Notes under the pieces: model-generated
Told to the model about the DNA's origin: nothing
Database searches by the model: none
The model's input: only the letters and a program-made list of their open reading frames with translations
Made by a program: the position numbers and the translations under genes
Part shown: positions 11,530 to 22,817 of the stretch, one piece after another
Numbering within the stretch: the stretch's first letter is position 1
How the letters are laid out: each line of letters begins with the position of its first letter
Assembly (NCBI RefSeq): GCF_009905375.1
Contig: NC_133647.1
Coordinates: 74,466,671-74,530,670 of the forward strand
DNA length: 64,000 nucleotides
From: Apium graveolens
Taxonomy: Eukaryota > Streptophyta > Magnoliopsida > Apiales > Apiaceae
Direction: 5' to 3'

Positions 11530-11790
11530 CATTCTGTGGCGCCCTCCAAACCCGGGTCAGAAGTTTGGGGTCCACAACATAAACACAATATATGAACCTG
11601 TATAAGAAATATTATTGATAATGACCCTGCTTCACAAACCAATGGATCGCAACATGTTAAAGTATGAAAACAAGCCACAATCTTAACCTTTATTACAACG
11701 TACCAAATCCCAACCAATTTAACTTACAATTGATAATAAAATCATTCTTACAATCTGATTATCTCTATACCGCATGAAGCTTCTGCTAGC

Positions 11791-11853
11791 TCAATTCAAA
11801 TCAACTGGAACCTTAGCCCGCACTTTGGACTGAGGAACTTCACTATCATCCAT
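11791..11853 (-). CDS. LTR mini-ORF, T2 family (20 codons)
   Basis: It starts 11 nt after the putative acceptor in context AATATGG and stops at TGA 11793-11791. It contains SEVPQSKVRAKVPVD. In the two T2 LTRs the same frame keeps SEV.Q..VRA..P with synonymous changes at Ser and Glu codons, but the ATG has become ACG. Function unknown. Confidence 0.35.
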   Translation of the reverse strand: MDDSEVPQSKVRAKVPVDLN

Positions 11854-11864
11854 ATTCTTTTCAA

Positions 11865-12691
11865 CTGTAAAATATATAAAAAGATTCGTAAGAGTGAGCT
11901 AACTAGCTCAGCAAGTCATGATAACGATAATTGAGGTTAAACAATTATCAAATGAGATGATTCAAAGGAATCAAGTTTCTTTTTAACTAATCATTAGAAT
12001 TGGATATTCATTTGAAGTTTTAAAACCAAGGTTAGGCTGCTGATCAGTCACGCACTAACCCCGAGCAAAGCACACAACACTGCTCTAATTACCGGATCCA
12101 AGGCACACATTGGCCTAACTTGACCATTGGTATGGTCTGACCACGAATCTGGTCCTCATATATAAAAACTATCCAATCCTAAAGCAGTTCAATATGATAA
12201 ACAATATAATTCGATAACACCGGATCATAATCAATGATGATTAAACATTTGAATAAAATGTAAGGAAACTCAAGGATATCACAAGGGTATATCAGGGTAT
12301 GTAAAAGAAACGGTTTTCAATCTGTAAAAGAATCAGGTATTAGACCAGTAATGATTTTTCAGGATATGGTTCTTTGATGTTATAAAGAATGATTGGAATA
12401 TAAATGTTTTTGTATTTTCAAACAATTTTGCTACATTGTTTGGTGTTTAATAGTTATAAATTTGGGGAGTAGAATCGTATTTGTGTGATTTTGCTATCTG
12501 AGAATTAACAAGGGATGGTTTACAAAGAATAAGGCTTATGGCTCAAGATCGAGGAAAAATCAGGGTTCAAGGGTAATTAATTTAAAGCACTTGCAATATA
12601 AACAAGAGTTATTCTGAATAAAAATGACATGTTATGAAACAGTTCGAAAATAATTGTGATATATCTTGAAGAAAAGTCTGGAAGTACTTGC
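11865..12691 (-). other. putative GC-AG intron in solo LTR
   Basis: The minus-strand donor ATAAG|GCAAGTACTT is at 12692/12691, and the acceptor tract TATATTTTACAG ends at 11865 (827 nt). The conserved box GCTGAGC..GCTCACTCTTAC lies just upstream of the acceptor. This is the same layout as the other chromovirus LTRs. Confidence 0.45.
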
Positions 12692-14882
12692 CTTATAGGG
12701 CTTTACAACCATTACTGATCAACTCTGAGCCGACTCTACTGCTCAGGCTCTAACGTCCAACCACTAGATCCCATTGGATTCGACTTCGACACTCAGGTCA
12801 TTCTGTTGAAACTCTACTGAGCTCGTCGACTGACCATTAGGTTATCTTTAGTCCATCGTTCACTTTCAGGTTCCCGACTATAACCTACAGGGTCGAAATA
12901 CCCTACGTTAGACGTTTAGGTATGCTTGATATATCCTCGATACTAATTCTTACCCAACGATATTCAAACCCAATTCATAATTATTCATATTGGAATAACA
13001 CAGACAACAATTAGGGTTCACATTCTCAAAATCGATCCAGTGTTCATTTTTAAAAAATACGTATACTTGTTATCGTATGAAATTAGGGTTATTGAGTTTT
13101 GGCAAAACGTTTCACTACAACATATAATCAGGTTTTGTATAAACATACGTATATGTATTTACTTATACTTGTTTCACGTCCCAATAATCCCCGGATGCGC
13201 TCCCGTATTTCCGTAGTTTGAATTCCTGGAAATCGGGCAGCGTCTCCTTTGTTTATCGAACTACCCGTCGAAACAATTCGACATCAAATCCACAACAACA
13301 ATCCAATTAAAACACAACAACCCATCATAACTCGCAAATCTCAATCACCGATACAATTTTAGTTATTAATTATTATTATTCGTAGGACTCAGAAATGATT
13401 CATCACCGTCCACCGCCGGCTCACCGAAGCTCATCGCCGACGGCGATAAAATTCGCGGGTTCCGATATATCGGACATCCTTCGCGAATTTCATCGATTTA
13501 AAATAAATTTTAACACGCAATTATCACAGAATTCATCACAAATTGACTGCAACTCAGCAATTGAAATTATTTTATTTATTTCTTAAAGCCACGCGCACAC
13601 GCGTAACCAACAAAGAAGGAACCAGGCAACAATCGGAAATAATGCAAATGGCAACAGAGCAAAACAACAAGAACAGGGACAACACACGCGCCACCGACCA
13701 AGCCGCCACGCCTCGCCAGATTCCGAGAGGCGGCAACAGGACGGGGCACAAAAGAACACGCGCATGTTTACACACACACATCGCTTAAGCCACCCAGCCG
13801 GAAAGAGACAGGCGGTGGCTGGCAACAGAGAGAAAAATAGGCGGCACCAAACTTACCCAAGCCGAAGAAGAAATGAATCAACAGGGAGCAATCGAAAAGG
13901 AACGGAGTTGAGAGGACAGAATCGAGAGGAAAAAGAAACAGGGGAGGGGTGAGCACAATTGTGTTTATCTCCTCCCTAATTATTATTATCATTTCCCTGA
14001 AAACTCCAGCAGTTTACACGTATATGGAATTGTATAAATTGTTGACACGTGTTTTTACCCCGCTTCTTGACAGTCCCGATTTGACCCGTTTTAGCAATTT
14101 AACGAATCAAGTTACACATAAAATGAACTCGGAAAATTACCAAAATAGTCTTAAAATTTTCTAAAAATCCCGAAACTAATAAAACAAAATTTTTATAATT
14201 TTTAAAGCATTTTTGAAGCGCAACTCGTATCCGCATTTTATAATTAGCGAACCAAGCTATACTCAAAACAAATTCAGAAAATCACGAGAATAGTTTTAAA
14301 ATGTTATAAATATCCCAAAGTTTATAAAAACATAAATTTCGAAATTTTTTTTAAACGATTTCTAAATCGCAACTGGTACCCGCTTTTTAACAATTAACGA
14401 AATAACGCGCGGGTGAAATTAATCCCGAAAATTCCCAAAATAATTTTAAAATTCTCAGAATAATACGAACTTAACAAAATATAAGTTTCATAATTTTTGA
14501 AGATTTCCATAATTAAATATGGATTTTACCATTAAACACACTCAGAAAATCATTTAAAAATAAATAATTAATGAAATATTGATTTCTCAATTTAATAAAG
14601 TCCTAAAAATAATTATTGGAATTATGAAACCACAAAAACAGTTTTAGAGACATTCTAATTATTTATGCAAATAAATTTGCACTAAATTCATTATTAAAAC
14701 TGAAAACGATTCGATACAACTCAATAGTTAACTACACAAGCAACATGGTACACCTTAATTCACACAGGGATCATAATAAAACAACACATAGCGATTGGGA
14801 CCAATACACATATTTTATTTAACTATTTATTTATTAATTACACTTTCAAATAATATAAAAGTATACGAGTCGTTATACATTC

Positions 14883-15743
14883 ATTTGATGTTGCAGTTCT
14901 AGTTTTGACACCTGCTTCAGGATCTCCAATAATTACGTCAGCTGTATGTGATTTGGTCCACTTCCTTGCAGATTGAAGTTGACTTCTAGAACTGGATCCT
15001 CCCCCATGATCCATGCTGTCTCCATCATCATTTTCTGATGCTCCCCCTGTAGTTCTGCTCTCTGAGACTTCAGAATTTGACTTGGATCCTTCAGGATTTG
15101 AAGTATCACAGCTTCCAGAATTATCAGAATTTAACTCATCAAAACTAGATGAATCAGAGTTTGAAGAGCCAGTGTCAGGTTCTGATGCTTCTTTAGAGTC
15201 TTGAGATGTGGTAGGATCTTCAGCTTGCTCCCCCTCGACAGGTGTATTTTCCTTTGGAGTTGTTACCACAGATTCAATGACATCAGTACTTACAGGATCA
15301 GAGTTTAAGTCATCAGAATTTACAAAATCAGAATTTAAGTCTTCATTTTCAAATCTCAGCTGATCGTGATCATTGAAATCTTCAAGTCCAGTAATCTTCT
15401 TATCATCAAAAGATACATTGATAGATTCCATGACAACCCTTGTTCTTAAATTGTAGATTGTGAAGGCTTTTGTGGAAAGTGGATATCCAACAAAGATTTC
15501 TTCATCAGCTTTTAGATCAAATTTTGACAGCTGCTCAGGATGAGTCTTAAGAACAAAACACTTGCAACCAAATACATGAAAGTATTTCAGATTTGGCTTC
15601 TTTTTCTTCACCATCTCATATGGTGTTTTTCCTTGCTTGTTTATGAGTGTTACATTCTGTGTAAAACAAGCAGTCTGCACAGCTTCAGCCCCAAAAGTAG
15701 GTTGGCAGCTTTGCTTCATCAAGCATAGTTTGTGTAGCTTCAA
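14883..15743 (-). pseudogene. pol: C1 pol: integrase C-terminus and connector
   Basis: The segment reads KQGKTPYEMVKKKKPNLKY, then HVFGCKCFVLKT and FVGYPLSTKAF, which is the Copia integrase C-terminal region that precedes RT. A long acidic Ser/Asp/Glu-rich linker with repeated NSD and SSS motifs follows. It is one reading frame, offset from the integrase core at 15685-16046 by a frameshift near 15740, and is cut at its far end by the solo LTR at 14878. Confidence 0.85.
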
Positions 15744-16046
15744 TGAGAGTTCTGTTCTTCCTTTCTACAACTCCATTTTGCTGTGGAGTTCCAGGTACAG
15801 AAAATTCATGTTTAATTCCATGCTCTTTGCAGAACTCTTCCATGATTGAATTCTTGAACTCAGTGCCATTATCACTTCTTATAATTTTAAAAGAATCTTT
15901 GACCAACTTATCCAGCTGTCTGACATGATCAGTTAGAGTAAATGCAGTTTCATTCTTCTTGTGCAAGAAGTACACCCAAGTGTACCTTGTGAACTCATCC
16001 ACTATAACCATAGCATATTTCTTCTTTGCAATAGACATGACATTGA
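15685..16046 (-). pseudogene. pol: C1 pol: integrase catalytic core
   Basis: The DDE core contains VIVDEFTRYTWVYFL (first Asp), IIRSDNGTEFKN (second Asp) and PQQNGVVERKNRTLIEATQT (Glu). All three catalytic residues are present. The frame is interrupted at the N-terminal side by C2 (16047), and its upstream part is at 36774-37031 beyond C2. It ends in a frameshift near 15690. The first nine residues of the raw frame (16047-16071) come from the C2 LTR. Confidence 0.9.
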
Positions 16047-17698
16047 TGAAAGGAATATGTCCTAAGTCCAATCATGTATTAGGATTTAGGAATAACTTCC
16101 TATGTAATCTGTTTTGATTTCATTGATATTAATAAAAGACTTGTTTTATTTTTATTACGGGCTCTATCTATTTAAGTGTTTAAATAAGATATACCATAGT
16201 TTAGAGTAAAGCCTTTTATGGATTATGATGAGATCATAATAGTGAGACCTAAAAGATGATAACTCTAAACTTAAATAGTTCCTGGTCGTAGGATTACTAA
16301 CTGGTAATTAATAATCCGCAAAGATCGGTACATATTATGCTTGCTTCATTATGAAGAATGTCTATTCTCATAGACATTTGTGTGGTGACACTATAGCTAG
16401 TATATAGGTGCTTATTATAGAATAAGTTCACTGAACATGACTCGCACAGCTGAACAACTGATGGAGTTCACTCACGTGTCTGCAGTTGTTCATATAGTGA
16501 TAGTTGTACAAGTATCCTTAGACTTGAGGTCATCATAGTCATCTTGTGTACACTGAACTATGCTTTGGTTTAGTTCTTAGTCTCCAGGGACAATTATTAG
16601 GGCTCTACTGGGTATAGGAATTTGTACACGAAGATAGTGTATGATCAATAAAGGATCTACCCCTTCCAGTGAAGGAAGCGAATGTTCAAGGCTGATCCAC
16701 TTATGCTAGTTCAGGAATCTTTGGCCAGAGTAAATGAAATTAGAAAGGAGTTTCTAATTTGCATAGAACTAAGCATAGTAAATGGTAAGCAAGTGATTAA
16801 ATTAGATAGGCTTGACACGAGATCCATGCCTTGTATTTAATCGAGACATTGTAGGGTAGAAGGAGTTTATTGTACGGTAACTATTCACTGAATAGGTTCT
16901 TAATATTCTAAGCAGTGAATTCATATTATCCGGATAGTCGCGATATGCTGAGAAGTATCCCTCACGATGTAGAATAAATGTGATTAATTAATTAATCATA
17001 TTTAATAAATTAAAGAATTTATATAAATAATGATAAAATAGTTTTATTATTATTTATTTCTACTACCGGCTTAATAATGAACCTACAGGGTCACACCATA
17101 AAAAGAGAATGATTTAATGGTGGAGGAATTAATTAATAATGGCTAATAATTATTTATTTATGATATAAATAATTAATTGGAAAATTTAATAATTGATTAA
17201 ATGAGATTTAATTGATTATAAATTAATTAAGAAAAGTTCTTAATATTATTAATTAAAGGATTTAATTTTTGGAAATTAAATCAAGAGAGAGAATTATTTC
17301 TAAAGTGTTTAGAAAAAGGATTAATAATTAAAAGGTGTTTTAATTATTAATGAGAATAATAAATGGGATAATAATAATATTTATGGGAAAATTTTAGCTG
17401 AAAATTTTGCCTATAAATATACTATTATAAACCCTATTTTTATTCTAACCCCAAAATTTTATAAAACCTAATTCTCTCCACCTCCTCCTCCTCCTTAACG
17501 TTGTTTTCTTGGTGGATACCGGTGAAGTGCTTCACGTTTGAGGAGCAGCTGCTAAGGATCTCCGATCGTTGCTCTTGGATCGCATATTAAAGGTTAGTAA
17601 TCGATCCCTATGTTTTTACCACGATTTATATGCTTTTATTTGGATTTTATATGTGTAAAAGTGTTTTACCATGCCTCCACTGCGATTAAAATCCAACA
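16047..17698 (+). repeat. C2 5' LTR
   Basis: Ends are TGAAAGGAATATG..CCAACA. A TATA box TATAAATA lies at 17412-17419, so transcription probably starts about 30 nt further on. The 16980-17400 stretch is extremely AT-rich with ATTAATTA runs. Confidence 0.93.
17412..17419 (+). promoter_or_regulatory. C2 LTR TATA box
   Basis: TATAAATA in the 3' fifth of the LTR, followed by the conserved leader. The same box is at 36487-36494 in the 3' LTR. Confidence 0.6.
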
Positions 17699-17699
17699 A

Positions 17700-17711
17700 T
17701 GGTATCAGAGC
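17700..17711 (+). other. C2 primer-binding site
   Basis: TGGTATCAGAGC one base after the LTR, complementary to the 3' end of initiator-Met tRNA. It fixes the orientation as plus. Confidence 0.92.
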
Positions 17712-19616
17712 ATAGGTTGTATGCATATAGATCTGTGGTAAAAATTTCAGAATTTTATGTGCTTGTATGAATTAATTATGATTTTTACAAGTTATACTAT
17801 GGATTAATTTTGTCTGATGAGAAATCGTTTCTCAGAATAATTTTGAATGTTGATCTGGTATCTATAAGTGTTGTAGATCGTCTGGGTATTTTTTTCATAA
17901 TTTTAGGATGTATAGATTTTTTATTATGAATTTTTGAAGTTGTTGCAATTAAATTCGTAATTAAATAATTATATATATATATGAATTGAAAGTATGTATA
18001 TATATTTGTACATCTGCTTGTCTGCATGATCTGTGATGCACGGAGAAAGGAAGAAGACACAGAAAAGGTACGGCACACGGAATTCCGTGCAAGAGGTGTC
18101 AGACAAACGGCGACTGTCACAGAGGGAAGGACCGCGCGTCTACCACGCGCACGTGGGGTTCACGCGCTCTAGGCCCACGCGCGGCGCGTGTCAGCCACGC
18201 GCTGGTCAAAGGTCAGATGTCATGTTGACATCATGCTGACGTCATCAGATGACGTCATGCTGACGTCAGCATAGGGTTACGGGCGCGTGTGCGCGTGAGG
18301 GCGCGTGGACGGGAGTCTGACAAGCGCCTGACAGCGCGTGTGCGCGTGGAGGCGCGTGGGAGACCTTGTTTCAGCGCATGAGGGCGCGTGGTATCTCAGA
18401 TTTGGGTGATTTTGGTGCCGTTGGATTCGTCTTTTCAAGACGCTTCTAATGGTATATTATATGATATTTTATGAAATTGTTTCGAACTGTTTATAGCTAA
18501 CAGAAGTGTTTTTAAGCTATTTTTGACTGTTTTAATTGCTTTTAAATGCTTCATGTGATACATAGAGATGTATAATGCTTAGACTAATGTGCTAGATGAT
18601 GTAACATGCCTACCTTGATGTTTATTCATGTTGATATATGTGATATATGCTTAGTTTATCATGCGATGATAGATTTAGGTGAACTTAAATGAACATAAGG
18701 CGCTTGTTAGACAATCTAGTATAGTGAAATTATTTCATAACCTTAAGAATAATATTATGAATACAATCATGAGATTCTTGTGTTTATGAAACACGTAATT
18801 GAATATGAATTTTCGATATGAGAGAAAGGATGATTCTGTCAACAACAGATTTCTATATGTAAGAAAAGGTTATTAAGTGACGCCTCTTGACAATGCTCCA
18901 CCCGATCTGGGAATCATCTGATTATTGATTATTGATTTGAAATATTTAATTTAAAAGGAAGAATCTCTTTATAATATGATTATGATTGTAACGTAATATA
19001 ATCCCTCTAAAATTAAATAATATCAAGTAGTAATTGGCCAATGACACAACGGGCTTGTGTCGGTCATAGCCTTCCAACATGATAGAAAGTAGTTATTATT
19101 TTTAAATCATTATCGTTTCGTGCCACAGCCGAGGGCTTTGATTTTGAAATAAGAAATACTTGTCTATTACATAGAGATGTGTACATTGAATAAGAATCTA
19201 AAGGTCGTTACATGCCACAGCAGTGGGCCTTTGGGGACTGATTCAATTGTACGGAATGTTGGGTTAGACTTGACTTAGAATATTGAGTTTGTCATGCCAC
19301 AGCCATGACTCAATTATTCAAGAGGCTAAAGTTTGATTAGGGAATAACATTAGATGTAATTGACAAGAGTTGTCTGCCTATTGAACATTACATGGCGTTT
19401 CGTGCCACAGCCGGGGTTGTGTAATGGAATGTAGGATCCCTATTCCCACTAGCATTATGAATGCTTAATTTTTCACGTAGGGGGTTGAATAAATTAGATA
19501 AACTAGTGGGAGCCACTTATGAATAAAGACCCGATTCATATAGTGTTTTAAAATGAAATTGAATATTTGCTAAGTGTTGTTATGTGTTTATCATTTACAG
19601 ATTTACTTTGTACGTT
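17712..19616 (+). other. C2 long untranslated leader
   Basis: 1.9 kb without a convincing ORF between PBS and gag. It contains a GC-rich island (18030-18420), then AT-rich DNA, then a cluster of four TGCCACAGC cores (19121, 19213, 19295, 19403) and a perfect 7-bp hairpin near 19043-19061. TTTACAG just before 19601 looks like a 3' splice site upstream of the gag start. Confidence 0.6.
18030..18420 (+). promoter_or_regulatory. GC-rich island with bZIP-type palindromes
   Basis: Three perfect TGACGTCA palindromes at 18237-18244, 18250-18257 and 18261-18268, a CACGTG G-box near 18150, and many GCGCGTG/CACGCGC words are packed into about 390 bp of an otherwise AT-rich leader. TGACGTCA is the known core of TGA/bZIP binding sites and CGCG words match CAMTA-type boxes. 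Binding is inferred. Confidence 0.4.
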
Positions 19617-20879
19617 ATGTCTTCTGCACTATCACTCAGGAGCATACTAGATGCTCACAAATTGAGTGGTCCTAATTATGTTGACTGGCTTCGAAACTTG
19701 AGAATTGTTCTCAGGATTGAGAAGCTGGAATACATGATTGACTCACCTAAGCCTACTGAACCTGCTAACGATGCGCATAATGATGAACATGTTGTGTATC
19801 GTAAGTGGATAGATGATGCAAATGTTGCTCAATGCATCATGCTAGCTTCTATGAACATTGAGCTACAGAAGCAACATGAGCATATGGATGCTCACACTAT
19901 CCTCATGCATCTACAAGAGTTGTATGATGTGGCGGGGAGGACAGCTCGATATGAGATATCGAAGGAGTTGTTCGGTTGTAGGATGTTTGAGGGATCATCT
20001 GTGAATGGCCATGTACTTAAGATGATCAATTTGATTGAACGTCTTGGACAACTTGGTTTTGCCATGGATGGGGAGTTGAGCCAAGACTTGGTCTTGCAAT
20101 CGCTTCCGAGTTCGTTCTCGCAGTTTGTTGTGAACTTTCACATGAATAAGTTGGATGTCAGCCTGCCTGAACTCCACAACATGTTGAAGACTGCGGAATC
20201 GAATTTTCCCCCTAAAAAGAGTTCTGTTCTTCTAATTAGTGAAGGTTCCAATCCAAAGAAAAGGAAGAGGAACCCTTCCAAGAAGAAGAAAGTAGGTGAA
20301 GAAAAGCCGGTTCCACCAAAAGCTGAAGACCCCAAGAGCAAAGTTGTTTGCTTTCACTGTAACAAGGTGGGGCACTGGAAGAGGAACTGCAAGGTTTACC
20401 TTGCAGAATTGAAGAAGAAGAAGGGTAGTGAGACTACCGCTTCTGATTCAGGTATGTTGATGATAGAAGTGAATATCTCATTAAATCAAATTTTTACTTG
20501 GGTATTAGATACCGCCTGTGGTTCTCATATCTGCAATTCGTTGCAGGGACTAAGGAGAAGTAGGACTCTTAAAGAAGAGGAGGTGATTCTACTGATGGGA
20601 AATGGAGCAAGAGTTGCTGCTGTAGATGTAGAATCATTTCATTTACATATGCCTACGGGCAAGACTATTGTTTTAAATAATTGTTATTTTGTTCCCTCGA
20701 TTGTGAGGAATATTATTCCCATGTTAGACTTGGATGGATTTTCATTTATTATTGAGAATAATGAATGTTCTATTCTTAGAAATAATATTCTTTATGGACG
20801 TGGTACTTTAAATTATGGTCTGTATAAATATGACATAATTTACTTAAGATTGAACAAACTAATAAAAGAAAAGGGATGA
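19617..20879 (+). pseudogene. gag: C2 gag-protease ORF
   Basis: The likely start is the Met at 19617 (SSALSLRSILDAHKLSG), which matches the usual start of this Copia gag; the frame is open from 19584. The order is a gag helical domain (GPNYVDWLRNLRIVL, about residues 15-180), a basic Lys-rich stretch, a zinc knuckle CFHCNKVGHWKRNC (CX2CX4HX4C, about residue 255), and a protease with WVLDTACGSHICNS. The catalytic triplet is DTA rather than DTG/DSG, which may weaken activity. It ends at 20879 after LRNNILYGRGTLNYGLY, just where the GAG-pre-integrase domain should begin; a deletion has removed most of that domain. The coat and nucleocapsid part is intact. Confidence 0.88.
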
Positions 20880-21917
20880 TGAAAATCTCACTTCATTGTG
20901 GCACTGCAGTCTCCATTTAGTAGACATGGAGAGAGGGCTGCAAATTTGCTAGGAATGGTACACACAGATGTATGTGGACCAATGTCTACGCAAGCCATGG
21001 GTGGGTTTTCATACTTCATTACTTTCATGGATAATAGATCTAGATTCGGATATGTGTTTGATGAAACACAAGTCTGAAGCCTTTGAAAAGTTCAAAGAGT
21101 ATAAGTATGAAGTGGAGAAACAAACCAAACATAGTATTATAATTCTTCGATTAGATCGAGGTGGTGAATACTTGAATGGAGAGTTTCTGGATTATCTCAA
21201 AGTAAATGGTATAGTCTCCCAGTGGACTCCTCCAGATTGGTATCTGAAAGGAGAAATTGAACTTTGTTAGACATAGTTCGGTCCATGATGAGCTATGCAA
21301 ATCTTCCAGTATTCCTATGGGGTTATGCATTGGAAACCTCAGCATATTTACTGAATAAGGTGCCTTCCAAATCTGTTCCTCAAACTCCGTATGAGATATG
21401 GAAAGAAAGGAAACCGAGTCTTAAACACGTTAAGATTTGGGGATGTCCAGCTTGTGTCAAGAAAGTTGACCCAGATAAGCTGGAATCTCGATCCGTAAAA
21501 TATAGTTTTGTGGGATATCCTAAAGAGACTTTAGGGTATTACTTTTACACCGATCATCGGGTGTTTATCTCCAGCCATGCTACCTTCTTGGAAAAGGAGT
21601 TTATCCTTGAAGGAAACAGTGGGAGCAAAATTGAACTTGATGAAGTTCAAGAAGCACAAACTACTACGGATCAAGTGGAAACACCTGTTCTAACTGAACA
21701 ACCTTTTGTGGAACAGCCCATTCATAGAACAGGGAGAGTGTCTCGCCAACCTGAGAGGAAATATGGCCTTGTCATTAAGAATGACAATGAGTTGTCGATC
21801 ATTGATGATGATGACCCTGTGACCTATAATGAGGCTATGTGTAGTGTTGACTCAGAGAAATGGCATAGTGCCATGAAATCCAGAATGGAATCTATGTATA
21901 CGGTATACAAAAGATAG
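20880..21917 (+). pseudogene. pol: C2 integrase and connector, frameshifted
   Basis: Three frames together give integrase. SLWHC at the start joins directly to RHGERAANLLGMVHTDVCGP (first Asp), showing a deletion of the HHCC region. Then come SEAFEKFKEYKYEVEKQTKH and LRLDRGGEYLNGEF (second Asp). The Glu block is recognisable only in a shifted frame (SERRN followed by a stop from an Arg codon) near 21250-21265. Frame 21264-21917 continues with [53 protein letters not shown] and the start of RT at [19 protein letters not shown]. Not functional. Confidence 0.85.
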
Positions 21918-22410
21918 ATTATAGCAGATGGCCAGGTGGAGACCTATAAGGCCAGGCTTTTGGCAAAAGGATTCAAACAAAGGCAATGGATTGACTTTGA
22001 TGAAACCTTTTACCTGTAGCCCTGTTAAAATCAGTTCGGATTTTGCTTGCGATTGCTGCTTACTACGACTTTGAAAACTGGCAAATAGCCAGATGGTTTT
22101 CTTTTTAAGGGAAATGAAAACCTAGTGTGTAAGCTACTGCGAACCATATGTGGTTTAAAGCAAGCTTCTCGAAAGATGGAACATTCATTTTGATGAGACA
22201 ATCAAAGAGTTTGATTTTATCAAAAACGTAGATGAACCATGCGTCTACAAAAGGGTTAGTGGGAGCGCGGTAACATTTCTTGTATTGTATTGAAATAGAG
22301 TTGACACACATAACAATATAGCAGACCCACTCACAAAGCTACTTTCTGAAAGTCACTTTGATCGTCATAAAGACAAGATGGGTATTAGATACCAGAGTGA
22401 TTGGCTTTAG
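21918..22410 (+). pseudogene. pol: C2 reverse transcriptase remnants, RNase H deleted
   Basis: Fragments in several frames are GQVETYKARLLAKGFKQRQ, DFDETF, LVCKLLRTICGLKQASRK and DEPCVYKRVSGSAVTFLVLY. At about 22288 the sequence jumps from FLVLY, the residues directly before VDD, to VDTHNNIADPLTK. The latter belongs to the extreme C-terminus of pol after RNase H. The catalytic YVDD, thumb and RNase H are therefore gone. Smaller deletions remove the VWTL and MDVKTAFLNG blocks. Confidence 0.85.
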
Positions 22411-22424
22411 TACAAGTGGGAGAT
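22411..22424 (+). other. C2 polypurine tract
   Basis: AAGTGGGAGAT lies immediately before the 3' LTR start TGAAAGG at 22425. Confidence 0.8.
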
Positions 22425-22817
22425 TGAAAGGAATATGTCCTAAGTCCAAGCATGTATTAGGATTTAGGAATAACTTCCTGTGTAATCTGTTTTGATTTCA
22501 TTGATATTAATAAAAGACTTGTTTTGTTTTTATTACAGGCTCTATCTATTCAAGTGTTTAAATAAGATATACCATAGTTTAGAGTAAAGCTTTTTATGGA
22601 TTATGATGAGATCATAATAGTGAGACCTAAAAGATGATAACTCTAAACTTAAATAGTTCCTGGTCGTAGGATTACTAACTGGTAATTAATAATCCGCAAA
22701 CATCGGTACATACTATGCTTGCTTCATTATGAAGGATGTCTGTTCTCATAGACATTTGTGTGGTGACACTATAGCTAGTATGTAGGTGCTTATTATAGAA
22801 TAAGTTCACTGAACATG
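22425..22817 (+). repeat. C2 3' LTR, left part
   Basis: The first 393 bp of the 3' LTR, broken at ACATG by T2 and continuing at 35515. By eye 11 differences from 16047-16439. Confidence 0.93.

Larger units (their letters stand above)
11535..14877 (-). repeat. solo LTR of the T2 family
   Basis: A complete 3,343-bp LTR with no interior, flanked by TSD CATTC at 11530-11534 and 14878-14882. On the plus strand it runs TGTGGCGCCC..GTCGTTATA, the same non-canonical ends as T2 (coding strand TATAAC..GCCACA). It splits the C1 connector/RT junction. Internal marks on the minus strand are a GC-type donor at 12692/12691, a TGAGC..GCTCA inverted repeat at about 11896-11913, an acceptor at 11865, a 20-codon mini-ORF at 11791-11853 and a U5 hairpin at 11535-11576. 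A locally GC-richer tract lies at about 13590-13950. It arose by recombination between the two LTRs of an insertion. Confidence 0.93.
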
